Shown: piece after piece, positions 45,807 to 56,048 of the stretch
Position numbering within the stretch: the stretch's first letter is position 1
Layout of the letters: every line of letters begins with the position of its first letter
Assembly: GCF_027923465.1 (NCBI RefSeq)
Contig: NZ_BRLB01000011.1
Coordinates: forward strand, 62,001 to 126,000
Direction: 5' to 3'
Origin: Vallitalea longa
Lineage (GTDB): Bacteria > Bacillota > Clostridia > Lachnospirales > Vallitaleaceae
DNA length: 64,000 nucleotides
Made by a program: the position numbers and the translations under genes
The notes under the pieces: generated by a model
Seen by the model: the letters and a program-made list of their open reading frames with translations, nothing else
What the model was told of the DNA's origin: nothing
The model's database searches: none

Positions 45807-47228
45807 TTAGTTTTCTTCTCTATAATTACCTGGAGTCTTTCCAGTGAATTTTTTAAAGATCTTAGCAAAATAGAAGTAATCATTATACCCTATTTTATCT
45901 GCAATCTCATTAATGGTATACTCTGTTTCTTTTAATAGCTCACATGCGTCAGACATTCTAAGACTTGTCAAATATTGAGTAAAAGTTTTTTTTATCTCTT
46001 TCCGGAACATCTGACTTAAATAACTTGGATTGATTACGAATTTCTTGGACACACTCTGAATTGATATATCATTACAATAATTTTTGTTAACATATTGTAG
46101 TACATCTCTAAAAGTCTTGTTTTTTATTTTTTCTGGTTTATATATGGGTTTTAGTTTCAACTGGCAATTAATCAACTCTTTAAGATATATGACCATATCA
46201 TCAGCTGATGTGAATATTCCTGTTAATTGTTCATAGTTATAAACATATTTCTCATAATAGTCTCCATCAATCCTATAAAATAAAGACATTATCGCATTAT
46301 ACATGCGAAATATAAGTTTTATATTATAATCACCTTTTTTTATTAATATAGAAATATTATCTAGAATCTTATTAATAGTATTTATATCTTTTTTACCAAC
46401 ACTATTTTCTAGTTTTCTAACTAGATTATCTATATCTTCATTAATAACATTTTGAGCATTATACAAACCTTTTTTACCAGTAATGAAAAATTGATATGCT
46501 GCCATGGTGGCATTTTCTATGTATACATTCATATTGTTATCTATAGATATCATTGAACTCATTCCAACTGATTCAATATCTTCTGACACATCTAGGGTAT
46601 CACATATGATTTGGTTTTTATCAGAAGAAATAATATATACGTATTTGTTGGTCCCTAATCTAAAATCAATATGATTGACATTAGTTGAAAATTGCAGCTC
46701 CTTTTTTCCAATGGAGACTAATATTATTACTTTATCATCATTGGTTGAATCTAATACTTTGTTATCTTTTAATAACTTGATTAGTTTTTCTCTATTATCT
46801 TCTGATGTTGTATCCAACAATGCATAGTCATTTGTGTTAGTAGTTATTCTCAGTTTTTCTAGTTTTGATGTAACTTTTTTCAATATATTTATTATTTCAT
46901 CATCATCAAAGGGTTTTAGACAATATCCCATAGCACCATATAACATTGCCTTCTGAGCATAAGCAAATTCTGCATAACCGCTTACTACAACGAATTGAGT
47001 TCTGACTGATATACGTTTCCCCTTTTTAATTAATTCAAGACCATTCATTTCCGGCATTCTTATATCAGTGAATACAAGGTCAGGTTTATGCTTATTAATA
47101 AATTCTAAAGCATCCTTCCCTGAAGTTGATTCACCAATAACACTAAAACCATATTCCTTCCAATCAATACTAGCTTTTAAACTTTTAATTACTAGCCTTT
47201 CATCATCAACAATTAATATTCTGTACAC
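45807..47228 (-). CDS. Response regulator with AraC-type DNA-binding domain, YesN-like, second locus
   Basis: 473 residues, starting at GTG 47228 (AAGGTG upstream). Its start codon shares a base with the stop of the kinase gene (TAGTG), so the two are translationally coupled. Receiver domain 1-120 has VDDE, Asp55 (FTDIRMPE) and Lys in CLKPFDD. The C-terminal 100 residues have two AraC helix-turn-helix motifs (SIQSVSKKFVINPSYLSQMF and TINEIADKIGYNDYFYFAKI). Its likely target is the binding protein/permease operon directly downstream. Confidence 0.94.
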   Translation of the reverse strand: MYRILIVDDERLVIKSLKASIDWKEYGFSVIGESTSGKDALEFINKHKPDLVFTDIRMPEMNGLELIKKGKRISVRTQFVVVSGYAEFAYAQKAMLYGAMGYCLKPFDDDEIINILKKVTSKLEKLRITTNTNDYALLDTTSEDNREKLIKLLKDNKVLDSTNDDKVIILVSIGKKELQFSTNVNHIDFRLGTNKYVYIISSDKNQIICDTLDVSEDIESVGMSSMISIDNNMNVYIENATMAAYQFFITGKKGLYNAQNVINEDIDNLVRKLENSVGKKDINTINKILDNISILIKKGDYNIKLIFRMYNAIMSLFYRIDGDYYEKYVYNYEQLTGIFTSADDMVIYLKELINCQLKLKPIYKPEKIKNKTFRDVLQYVNKNYCNDISIQSVSKKFVINPSYLSQMFRKEIKKTFTQYLTSLRMSDACELLKETEYTINEIADKIGYNDYFYFAKIFKKFTGKTPGNYREEN

Positions 47229-48997
47229 TATTTCACCTTCCCTGGTAATTTATAAGTTACCTTTGTCCCTTTTTTATATTTACTATCTATAGTCAAACCA
47301 TAATTATTGCCATATCTTAACCTTATTCGGTTATTAACATTACTAAGTCCAATACTTCTTGTATTTTCCCATAATATAGAACTCTCATCATTATCTAACT
47401 GTTCTCTGATAGCAGCTAAAGATGAATCATTCATACCAATTCCATTATCTTCCACTACAATGATTAGATTATCCCTTGAATCTATTTTTGCATCTATTGT
47501 CAATTTCCCTTTATCCGTTAAAGGCTCCAATCCATAATAAATGGAATTTTCGACTATAGGCTGCAATATCATCTTTGGAACATTGCATAGTAATGCTTTA
47601 TCACTAATATCATATGTAACACTGAATCTATTCTCGAAACGTATGAGTTGTATATATATGTACGATTTCACAACTTTCACTTCGTCCTCTAGTAAAACAG
47701 TATCTGATCCTTTAGCACTATACTTGAAAACTTTCCCTAATGCTTTTGTCATATTAATTATCTGTGGTATTTCATTATCTGCTGCAATACCTTTAATGGA
47801 CTCTAAAGTGTTATATAGGAAATGGGGATTGATCTGACTTCTGAGATATGCTAATTCTGCCTGTTTAGTTTCCAATTCTGCTTCGTATAATCTAGAACTT
47901 GTATTCAATAATCTATGAGTCAGACTATTTATTTCCTCCATCATGGAATTGAATTCATGGGAAACTGATACCATTTCACCATAACCACCTAATTCTATCT
48001 TAGATTTAAGTCCTTTCATGTTACCTGAATTAATCTTAGCTGTAAATATTTTAAATTTCCTGAGAGGTCTGATTATATTACGTATGGTAATGGAAAAAGG
48101 TATCGCCAGTATTAGAAACGCAATAATCATAATTATTATTTGTCTATTCTTAATCACTGAGATGTCATATAAAAGTTGATCTTTCGGTATTCTACTTACT
48201 ATTTTACCATGAATATAAGGTAAATTTGCCATACCTACTATATATCTTTCATCATCAACTTCATCAAGAAAAGCTTCTTCATCTTCAATATCCAACTGTT
48301 CAACATTTTCATCTATCCTATTATCATTACTCAAAAATATTCTTCCATTACGATCAATTAGATATAGATTAGTATTAGTCTGCTTGGATAATATTTTTTC
48401 CATATTACCAACAATACTATTTACATCTAAAAATAAATATATCGTACCTATGTTTTCATTATATCGTCTATTGGGATCTATAGAAAAAACATTTGTAGCT
48501 ACCACAAAACACTTTTTATAATCCTTATTATCATTATATTCCTCCATACCACTATAATAAATGGAAACTCTATCTTTCAATATGTAATCTCTATAGGCAG
48601 AGATATTAGAACCTTCTTTTTTATAATATATACTTCCATCAGAATTCTTGATAGCTATGTCAATTATACCTTCTTTTAAGTTCATCATATTATTTACATA
48701 TTTGTCAACTTCTTTGAATATCTCATATTTATCATCTAATTTTTCCTCTAACAGATAATCTTGTACTATCTTATTGAATGCAATATTCTTGACTATATGA
48801 TTGACCAGATCACAATTATTATCCACTTTATTCTCAATCTGGTATATCAACTCTTTTGCATATTCATCATTTTTTTCTGTAATAACATTATTTATCTGCG
48901 TATACACTGATAAGATGATAAAAAGTATAATCGCTATTGTAGTAATTGCAATAATGAATAATTGAATTTTTATTGAAACCTTCTCTAGAAATTTCAT
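47228..48997 (-). CDS. Sensor histidine kinase, YesM-like, second locus
   Basis: 589 residues. Transmembrane helix at about 12-32, an extracellular (dCache-like) sensor region to about 285, second helix near 288-303, HAMP, then the phospho-acceptor His392 in SQINPHFLYNTLESI and a HATPase domain (QPIVENSIYYG, VEDNGIGM, RLRYGNNYGLTI). Functions with the regulator encoded just after it. It probably senses a sugar outside the cell. A divergent orphan binding lipoprotein gene starts 234 bases away and may be the partner in sensing (inference). Confidence 0.93.
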   Translation of the reverse strand: MKFLEKVSIKIQLFIIAITTIAIILFIILSVYTQINNVITEKNDEYAKELIYQIENKVDNNCDLVNHIVKNIAFNKIVQDYLLEEKLDDKYEIFKEVDKYVNNMMNLKEGIIDIAIKNSDGSIYYKKEGSNISAYRDYILKDRVSIYYSGMEEYNDNKDYKKCFVVATNVFSIDPNRRYNENIGTIYLFLDVNSIVGNMEKILSKQTNTNLYLIDRNGRIFLSNDNRIDENVEQLDIEDEEAFLDEVDDERYIVGMANLPYIHGKIVSRIPKDQLLYDISVIKNRQIIIMIIAFLILAIPFSITIRNIIRPLRKFKIFTAKINSGNMKGLKSKIELGGYGEMVSVSHEFNSMMEEINSLTHRLLNTSSRLYEAELETKQAELAYLRSQINPHFLYNTLESIKGIAADNEIPQIINMTKALGKVFKYSAKGSDTVLLEDEVKVVKSYIYIQLIRFENRFSVTYDISDKALLCNVPKMILQPIVENSIYYGLEPLTDKGKLTIDAKIDSRDNLIIVVEDNGIGMNDSSLAAIREQLDNDESSILWENTRSIGLSNVNNRIRLRYGNNYGLTIDSKYKKGTKVTYKLPGKVK

Positions 48998-49231
48998 TAT
49001 TTATCCATCCTAACTTTTATCTTAAAAATATAAATAAAGGATATCATAAAATGACAGCATATGAAAAGTGTTTATTTCTTTAGTCAATATAGTATTATAA
49101 GTTTTTTTAGTAGATTATACTTATACAATATTTGACTAAGTACATTTTTTGTGATATATTCACAATATAATTATTCTTTTTTTGTTAAAAATATTATTCT
49201 TTTTTCAATTTAAATTTATTCTGGGGGTCTT

Positions 49232-50857
49232 ATGCTGATGCATTTTTTCAAACAATCAATTGCTGTCGTTATAACATTTATGCTTATTTCTGCAATACTA
49301 ACAGGTTGTACAAAAAGTAAAGAAACAGAAATAGAAAAAGATGTAATACAAAAAATTCCTAATCCATATGAAGAAAAATTAGAGATTTCACTTTCGTTCT
49401 GGGATATTGAAAATTTTTTTAGAAAAGATAGTGACGACGCTCTTTTAAAAGAAGTGGAAGAAAAATTTAATGTAACTTTTAAAGCCATACCAACTACATG
49501 GTCTGATTGGAGCGAAAAGTATATCACATATGCTGCATCTGGCGAATTACCTGATGTATTCGCTCATGATATAATCGGTAATTCCATCTATCACAACTGG
49601 ATTAAGGAAGGACTTATAAGGGCTATACCAAAAGACCTAAGTAAATATCCTAATGTAAAAAAAATATTTGATTTGGCAGACGTAAAGAAAACAAGATATA
49701 TTGACGGCAATTATTATATGATTCCAAGGCAGACATATAAGTCAATCAATAAATGGGCTCTTGATAGAGTAATCATGGTTAGAAAAGATTGGATGGAAAA
49801 TCTAGGTATTGATGACCCACAGAATTTTGACGATTTCAAAGCAATGCTAAAAGCATTCGTTGAAAATGACCCAGATAATAATGGTAAAGATGATACTATA
49901 GGTATGGTAATTAATAATATGAATTTTGCTGCGCTTCTTTTTCTAGGTAGCTACCCAGAATTATGCAATATTCCAAGATGTTGGGTTAACGAAAACTCAA
50001 AGTGGATGCCTGCCTATGCTAATAAAAAAGCCATAGGTGCTATTGGACAATTAAAAGAACTCTATAGCGAAGGATTGCTTTATAAAAATTTTGCTATTGC
50101 TAATTCACAAGATGCTAAAAATAAGTTTGCTGAAGGTAAAGCAGGTGTATTCTTACATAATAATTCCTATTCTTATGTTCCCAATATCTGGAATAGATAC
50201 AATCCTGATCTAAAATTTATTGATGCAGTGAAATACTTACATATGTGGCCTTCTCCAGATGGTAATATATATAAATATACAGAAGCTACATGGTGGTCAG
50301 AAAGCTATTTCAGTTCTAAATGTAGTGATAAAAAAATGGAAAGAATATTGGCTATTTATGATTGGATGCTGTCTGACGAAGGTGCATTGACTTGCAGATT
50401 AGGCATAAAAGGAAAGGATTGGGATGAAAAAGATGGACAAATTATTATAACTCGTCCTAAAAATTATGATGGTAGTTATATTAGTATGTTTGAATATTAC
50501 CCATCTTCTGAAGTTCTTTCTAACATGGCAGCATGGCAACAAGATAGAATGTATACTAAAAATGAAATTATTAATTCTATATGCGGAGAAGATATTGTAG
50601 ATATGTCAATCAAAGAGATGACATGGCATAATAATAACGCAAAAATCGTTAACTATAATTATGATATTGTTTTTATGTCTACTCCCGCTAAGGATAGATT
50701 ATCTAGGGTTAATATTAATGATGAATTAATTAAGGTTATCTTAAGTGAAAAAAGTGTTGAGGAAGCTTATGCTGATATGATTGAAAGATTAAATGAAAAT
50801 GGACTGCAAGAAGCTATAGAAGAAGTTACAGCTAAAGCAGCCCAATTGGGTTATTAG
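49232..50857 (+). CDS. Orphan extracellular solute-binding lipoprotein (LipO/YtcQ-like)
   Basis: 541 residues with lipoprotein signal (Cys26 in AILTGC). The mature part resembles the large binding proteins of the lplA/ytcQ type: FNVTFKAIPTTWSDWSEKY, YITYAASGELPDVFAHDII, VRKDWMENLGID, KAFVENDPDNNGKDDTIG (an EF-hand-like calcium loop). No permease gene follows, so it either shares transporters or acts only in sensing. RBS GGGGGT. It is divergent from the histidine kinase gene. Confidence 0.88.
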   Translation: MLMHFFKQSIAVVITFMLISAILTGCTKSKETEIEKDVIQKIPNPYEEKLEISLSFWDIENFFRKDSDDALLKEVEEKFNVTFKAIPTTWSDWSEKYITYAASGELPDVFAHDIIGNSIYHNWIKEGLIRAIPKDLSKYPNVKKIFDLADVKKTRYIDGNYYMIPRQTYKSINKWALDRVIMVRKDWMENLGIDDPQNFDDFKAMLKAFVENDPDNNGKDDTIGMVINNMNFAALLFLGSYPELCNIPRCWVNENSKWMPAYANKKAIGAIGQLKELYSEGLLYKNFAIANSQDAKNKFAEGKAGVFLHNNSYSYVPNIWNRYNPDLKFIDAVKYLHMWPSPDGNIYKYTEATWWSESYFSSKCSDKKMERILAIYDWMLSDEGALTCRLGIKGKDWDEKDGQIIITRPKNYDGSYISMFEYYPSSEVLSNMAAWQQDRMYTKNEIINSICGEDIVDMSIKEMTWHNNNAKIVNYNYDIVFMSTPAKDRLSRVNINDELIKVILSEKSVEEAYADMIERLNENGLQEAIEEVTAKAAQLGY

Positions 50858-50881
50858 ATTAATTATGTATTTTTTATTCTA

Positions 50882-51904
50882 TTACTGAATGTCATTAATG
50901 TTATATTTATTATTCCATTGCTGAATAAAGGCATCAGTTTGTTTCCTGTACATCTTATCAAGTTCGTCTGAATAACCAACAATACATTTGTAACTATCTT
51001 GTGAAAAATGCTCAATGAGATCATCAATGTTTTTATTATTAATTGAAGTAATCTGATATTTAGTTTTATTCGCGAACACAAAAGTTATATTAGTTCTTTT
51101 TATTATTCTATAATACCTAGTTACACCCTTATATACCCACATTAACTCATCTTTAGGTAATACAAAAAACGTACAAGGACTATTAGCTATAATATAGTTT
51201 TGAGTTACAGTTATAGCTCCTTTTCTTAATACAGTAGTAGCTTTCATCTCTGAATCGACTTTTTCACAAAACATATCAAAATCACTACCATGCTCTTTTT
51301 TCAGTTTTCTCAAACTTCTAGAATTCTTACACAATATATATATACATACACATATCATTAAAAATGCAAAAAACATTATTATCAACTTTGATGTAAGTGC
51401 ATCTAAAGGTGTTTCGCATGATAAGAAATAATCATACATGATTTCATGTAGTTCTTCTGGAGTTGCTACATCTTCACATAATTCTTCTAGTGTTCCACGT
51501 AAGTTACTATTTATTTTTCCAAATGTACCTTTAAGTATATATGAATCATTTGTATCTCTAACAAACTCGTAATATTCATCCTCTTTTAGAGAAATAACAA
51601 GCATTTTTTTATTAATACCATATCCAATATAATAAGTTTCCGAAATCTTGGAACCATTACGTTCAGTTGCAACACTACCTAAATCATAATACTCACTTAT
51701 TTCCAAATGTACATAATCGTTATTGACCATTGCATTATTCAATTCTTCAAAATTATTAATTATAGTTGGGTCATTTGTGTTATTGTCATACGATGTTATA
51801 CATCTATCAAATAATATAACTTCACTAATCAATAATATTGCTAAAATTAAAATACCTATGCGTTTTCTTTTCTTGTAAATTTTAATAAACTGTGGCGTTT
51901 CCAT
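50882..51904 (-). CDS. Membrane protein of unknown function, tandem copy A
   Basis: 340 residues, two transmembrane helices at about 16-34 and 172-192. The stretch between them (about 135 residues, with SEYYDLGSVATERNG) is outside or inside depending on topology, and the C-terminal 145 residues are charged (MWVYKGVTRYYR, FANKTKYQI). No catalytic motif known to me. It is clearly homologous over its whole length to the protein at 52163-53179, and their promoters are duplicated as well. Convergent with the orphan binding protein gene. RBS AGGAGG. Confidence 0.75.
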   Translation of the reverse strand: METPQFIKIYKKRKRIGILILAILLISEVILFDRCITSYDNNTNDPTIINNFEELNNAMVNNDYVHLEISEYYDLGSVATERNGSKISETYYIGYGINKKMLVISLKEDEYYEFVRDTNDSYILKGTFGKINSNLRGTLEELCEDVATPEELHEIMYDYFLSCETPLDALTSKLIIMFFAFLMICVCIYILCKNSRSLRKLKKEHGSDFDMFCEKVDSEMKATTVLRKGAITVTQNYIIANSPCTFFVLPKDELMWVYKGVTRYYRIIKRTNITFVFANKTKYQITSINNKNIDDLIEHFSQDSYKCIVGYSDELDKMYRKQTDAFIQQWNNKYNINDIQ

Positions 51905-51945
51905 TTGTATTTCCTCCTAATTATGTGTAATTAACACTCCATAGG

Positions 51946-51975
51946 ATATTAGCATATATGATATTATTTTGTCAA
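51946..51975 (-). promoter_or_regulatory. SigA-type promoter of tandem copy A
   Basis: On the minus strand: TTGACA (complement at 51970-51975), 18-base spacer ending TGC, TAATAT (complement at 51946-51951). Same layout as for copy B. Confidence 0.75.
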
Positions 51976-52081
51976 TTAGGCTAAGTAATCATATTAATAT
52001 ATTTATAAAGTCCTATATATTATATTATTTTACTACAATAAAAAAACTTATATCGAATATAAGTTAAACATCAAGAGATAT

Positions 52082-52124
52082 GACTGTCCGAAGAGCTATA
52101 GTATAAATTATAGCTTGAACAGTC
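52082..52124 (-). terminator. Hairpin after tandem copy B
   Basis: GACTGTCC/GAACAGTC outer and AGCTATA/TATAGCT inner stems. It follows the stop codon of the gene at 52163 by about 40 bases. There is no clear T-run, so termination efficiency is uncertain. Confidence 0.55.
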
Positions 52125-52162
52125 ATTAATATATCAAATAGTATTAAGCTCGTTAATTATGA

Positions 52163-53179
52163 TTACTGAGCATCTTTATATTTGTTTCGCCATTGCTGAA
52201 TAAAAGCATTAGTATGTTTCTTGTACATCTTATTAAGTTCATTTGAATAACCAACAATACATTTAGAACCATATCTTGAAAAATATTCAATAATCTCATT
52301 TATATCTTTATCACTAATCGTACCAAATTCATATTTACTCTTATCGGCAAACACAAAAGTTATATTAGAACTTTTAAAAACTCTATTATATCTAGTTACT
52401 TCCTTATATACCCACATTAAATCACTTTTAGGATACACAAAAAATTCATGTGAACAATTAGATATAATATAGTTTTCAGTTATGATTATAGGATCTTTTT
52501 CTAATATATTTTTATTTTTAATCTCTATATCAACTTTTTCCAAGAACATATCAAAATCAGTATTATGTTGCTTTCTTAGTTTTTGGAAATTTCTAGATTT
52601 CTTATATATCACATATATACGTATTATAATTATAAAAAATATGAAAGACATTATTATAAACTTTGATGTAAGTGTATCTGTCGGTATCTCACAAGATAAC
52701 AATTTATCATACATCATATTATTTAGCTCTTCTGGAGTTACTATATCTTTAAGTAATTCTTCTAACGTACCATGTAATTCATTACCAATCTTTCCAAATC
52801 TCCCCTTAAGCAAATATGTTGGACTAGTATTTTCAGCCAGCTCATAATAGTCATCATTTTTTATTGACACAACGAGTATTTTATCATTAATATTAATCCC
52901 AATATAAAAAGTTTCTGAGAAAGTAACATTTTTACGCTTTGTTTGTACACTTCCTAAATCAATATAGTCACTTATTTCCAAATGTGCATATTCATTATTG
53001 GCTATAGCTTTATTAAAATCTTCAAAGTCATTAATTATTGCAGGATTATTTGTGCTTTTGTCATAAGAAATCAAACACATAATAGCTAATATAACTTCTA
53101 CAATTAACAATATTGCCAAACCCCAAATACTATTACGTCTATTTTTATTATATCTTTCAATAAATTGTAATGTTTCCAT
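52163..53179 (-). CDS. Membrane protein of unknown function, tandem copy B
   Basis: 338 residues, colinear with copy A (for example METLQFIERYNKNRRNS versus METPQFIKIYKKRKRIG, and SDELDKMYRKQ versus SNELNKMYKKH near the end). Two transmembrane helices at similar places. The C-terminal part again has LMWVYKEVTRYNRVFK and FADKSKYEF. The duplication includes the promoter and flanking bases, so it is fairly recent on an evolutionary scale, though the proteins have diverged. Function unknown. Confidence 0.75.
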   Translation of the reverse strand: METLQFIERYNKNRRNSIWGLAILLIVEVILAIMCLISYDKSTNNPAIINDFEDFNKAIANNEYAHLEISDYIDLGSVQTKRKNVTFSETFYIGININDKILVVSIKNDDYYELAENTSPTYLLKGRFGKIGNELHGTLEELLKDIVTPEELNNMMYDKLLSCEIPTDTLTSKFIIMSFIFFIIIIRIYVIYKKSRNFQKLRKQHNTDFDMFLEKVDIEIKNKNILEKDPIIITENYIISNCSHEFFVYPKSDLMWVYKEVTRYNRVFKSSNITFVFADKSKYEFGTISDKDINEIIEYFSRYGSKCIVGYSNELNKMYKKHTNAFIQQWRNKYKDAQ

Positions 53180-53220
53180 GTATATTTTCTCCTAATTTTG
53201 TGTAAATAACACTCCATAGG

Positions 53221-53250
53221 ATATTAGCATAATTAATACTATTTTGTCAA
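53221..53250 (-). promoter_or_regulatory. SigA-type promoter of tandem copy B
   Basis: On the minus strand: TTGACA (complement at 53245-53250), 18-base spacer, TAATAT (complement at 53221-53226). The bases downstream, TATGGAGTGTTA, are shared with copy A. Confidence 0.75.
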
Positions 53251-53327
53251 TTAAGCTCACTAATTATATTAATATATCTATAAATCTTATACATTATATT
53301 AATCTTGCCACAATAAAAAAACTTATA

Positions 53328-54200
53328 TTACGCTTGTCCACTTTTCTGTATATAGCAATCCATTAACTTATATATCCACTCATCTAATTCAGTGAATCTG
53401 TGTCCTGAATCTTTAGCATACTTTGTATCAAGATCGAATGACTCCACACCATTATATGGTCCTTCTGCACCTTCCAACGAATATATTGCTTTTTTATTGG
53501 TTTTCCTTTCTACATAATCTATTATCTCATGTAAAGTTATAGTACCTACATTATTACCATTTATAGGGCCAGTAAAATCCCTCTCTGCTATCCATGCAAT
53601 AAATTGTCCTGCTTCTGAAGATTTTACAAATGGTATCTGTTCATCTAATCCATTAATATTCATAGGAATGCCATTAACGATGCTATTAACATAAAAATAT
53701 AATCTTTCTGTATAATCATCTTGTCCAATCACATAAGGGAATCTAACTGCTACAGCTTGTACATGAGGATAAGCTCTAAATAATGCACATTCAGCTTGTC
53801 TCTTTATTTCTGGATAAATATAATCATTACGAGAACACCACTTGAGTCCATATGTATATGGGTCATATTCACTTTCTGTTATACCCATATGCAAATTGTC
53901 ATAAACTGAAGCTGAAGATGTCATTACGTACCTATTACATTCAATATTATCCAATAGATATTTCACATCATTAGAGCAATATGCAAGATTATCACATACG
54001 ACATCATAATGTTTGCTTCCAAATGCTTTTGCCATGCTATCTGAACTTGTACGTTCTATTATGATTCTATCTACTTTCTCACCGAAGTTATCTTTTGTAA
54101 GTCCTCTTGTAGCTATTGTTACATCATGTCCATTCTTTATCAACGCATTCACCATATGCACACCAAAAAAACGTGTACCACCTAGTACTAAAATCTTCAT
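53328..54200 (-). CDS. NAD(P)-dependent epimerase/dehydratase (extended SDR-like)
   Basis: 290 residues. Rossmann motif GGTRFFGVHMV at residues 8-18, as in CSP41-like and related atypical extended SDRs. In place of the usual YxxxK there is a GLKWCSRNDYIYPEIKRQAE stretch in which Tyr and Lys four apart (YPEIK) are plausible catalytic residues. C-terminal substrate-binding part ends with DSGHRFTELDEWIY. It likely acts on a nucleotide-linked or free sugar. RBS GGAGG. Separate transcription unit. Confidence 0.85.
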   Translation of the reverse strand: MKILVLGGTRFFGVHMVNALIKNGHDVTIATRGLTKDNFGEKVDRIIIERTSSDSMAKAFGSKHYDVVCDNLAYCSNDVKYLLDNIECNRYVMTSSASVYDNLHMGITESEYDPYTYGLKWCSRNDYIYPEIKRQAECALFRAYPHVQAVAVRFPYVIGQDDYTERLYFYVNSIVNGIPMNINGLDEQIPFVKSSEAGQFIAWIAERDFTGPINGNNVGTITLHEIIDYVERKTNKKAIYSLEGAEGPYNGVESFDLDTKYAKDSGHRFTELDEWIYKLMDCYIQKSGQA

Positions 54201-54297
54201 TATAACCTCCTGACTATCATATAGAATAAACGAAAATTAATTCATCTGCTATATAACATCTTGTGTAATTTTATATTCTAAATTATATCATTTATAT

Positions 54298-55707
54298 TTA
54301 TTGAATCCAAATACTAGTTATTAGACTATCTTCCTCTAACTCTTGTGTATTTATATAAAAAGAAATAACCTCAGTATCAGACAACCTGTAATTATAATCT
54401 CCATACATATAAGCATCTTCATCAGATTCATATTTTTCTCCAAAATATTCAAATACCTCTTTAGCTCTATCCCCTACTTTGAAACCGCACTCCAATTGGA
54501 ACTGAGGTGAGTTAGTTCTAATTGTTGAAACTCTGAAATCATTATCAACAAAAGTATCTAATGTTTTATTTCCAAAAGGTCTGTTCATAGCATCTGTTTC
54601 CACATAATTATCATCAGGGAAAGAATATATACATATGTTTTCACTGATTACTGTATAATCACGATCGAGAGTTCCAATAAGTTTTTCTATTCTGTCTCCA
54701 GTTCTAAATCCTCCTAATGACTCTACAGTAGATATTGCATTGTCACTATCTTCAACTTTGACAAAATCTTCAATAGGTGCAAATCCAACCTTTGCATCAC
54801 CATAATTATTTACTAAAACCATTCCCCACGTTATATCATCCACTAATACGGAATAAATGCAATTTACTAATATATCTTTGGTTTCCAGATTTAATGCAGG
54901 AGCATCTAGACTTGGGTATATTCTTAATGGTACTTTGCCAGTATATTTTCTTATACCACTTTCTTCGCTATATTTAATCACTCTATAATCCGGAAGACTC
55001 TCCTTAAATTCTTTGTTATTTCCTTTCAACACGTTGTATGCACTTTCGAAGTTTTTTGCTTCTCTTTCAAGCTCTTCATTTTCTTTCTCAAGTTCATGGA
55101 TACGTTTTTCATAAGAGGTAAATTTCTTTAGTAATCCTATATCTGTCTCAATATCCCAAGGTTCGACTTTTCCTGGTTCATTATAATTAATGTAATTCCA
55201 TCTATCCCCTGTATTAATAACAAGCTCCCCTACTACACCAATACTTGCTATACCATTAATACTTCCTATATTACCTTTAATATTATAATTATCCCTATCA
55301 ATAGTAATCTCTTTTTTCTCTTTTGGTTCAAGATGAAATACTGCTTCTGAATTGGTCTTATCCAAAAATATAAATATGGATTCATTTTTAGGAACATTCT
55401 TCTCAGTAAAAGGTATTCTTATTTTCAAATCTACTGCTTCTTCATTATTATTAATTAGAGTAAATTGTGCTCTGAATGACTTAATATTGTACTTAATTCC
55501 TGAACAGGTCAACTCATTCATTTTATCTTCTGCAATTGTTATACGACCATCAAGATTATCTGATTCCGTCTCTTCAAAAGTTTCTATTTCCGCCGAAGTG
55601 ACTTCGCCTTCATCATTAATATCTCTTTCCTTAGCTGTAGTATTGCAACTGGTAATCAAACAAATAGTTAATAAAACCATAATTATCAATTTAGACTTAT
55701 TACTCAT
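54298..55707 (-). CDS. Lipoprotein with coiled coil and SH3-like segment, unknown function
   Basis: 469 residues with a lipoprotein signal (Cys21 in LITSCN). Residues 70-180 look like a beta-rich accessory domain (LKIRIPFTEKNVP). Residues 195-235 are a coiled coil (YEKRIHELEKENEELEREA). About 260-320 has an SH3b-like pattern (YTGKVPLRIYPSLDAPALN, GMVLVNNYGDAKVGFAPIED), with a proteolysis-free C-terminal part that has two similar YTVISENICIYSF and MYGDYNYRLSD segments. Cell-surface location is seen; the role is not. Divergent from the hydantoinase gene. Confidence 0.65.
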   Translation of the reverse strand: MSNKSKLIIMVLLTICLITSCNTTAKERDINDEGEVTSAEIETFEETESDNLDGRITIAEDKMNELTCSGIKYNIKSFRAQFTLINNNEEAVDLKIRIPFTEKNVPKNESIFIFLDKTNSEAVFHLEPKEKKEITIDRDNYNIKGNIGSINGIASIGVVGELVINTGDRWNYINYNEPGKVEPWDIETDIGLLKKFTSYEKRIHELEKENEELEREAKNFESAYNVLKGNNKEFKESLPDYRVIKYSEESGIRKYTGKVPLRIYPSLDAPALNLETKDILVNCIYSVLVDDITWGMVLVNNYGDAKVGFAPIEDFVKVEDSDNAISTVESLGGFRTGDRIEKLIGTLDRDYTVISENICIYSFPDDNYVETDAMNRPFGNKTLDTFVDNDFRVSTIRTNSPQFQLECGFKVGDRAKEVFEYFGEKYESDEDAYMYGDYNYRLSDTEVISFYINTQELEEDSLITSIWIQ

Positions 55708-56048
55708 AAAATACTTTCCTCCTCATTCATTTACTATATTCTACCATTTATTTATTAAATTACTATTACGACATATTAGTCGTTTATTAAAATTCTGTAT
55801 TATTTTAGTCAAAAAATACTAACTCACATGAATTTATATAGATAAACATGCTTTATTACTAATTTAATTTCTTACTCTCACTTGATATACCAAAATATAA
55901 TTTTGCTGTAACAAAGTTATAGAAAACACAATTATTGTTTGTATAAGTAAAGAAACTTCAAAAATCAGCAAAATATTAATAGAATCCAAATGACTATTGA
56001 GCTACAATTTTAATCATAGGCTTACAATAATAAGGAAGGGTGTTATTA
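55708..56048. other. 341-base divergent intergenic region
   Basis: Between the start of the lipoprotein gene (minus) and the hydantoinase gene (plus). Very AT-rich; it must hold both promoters but I see no clear consensus pair, repeat, hairpin or ORF. Confidence 0.5.
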
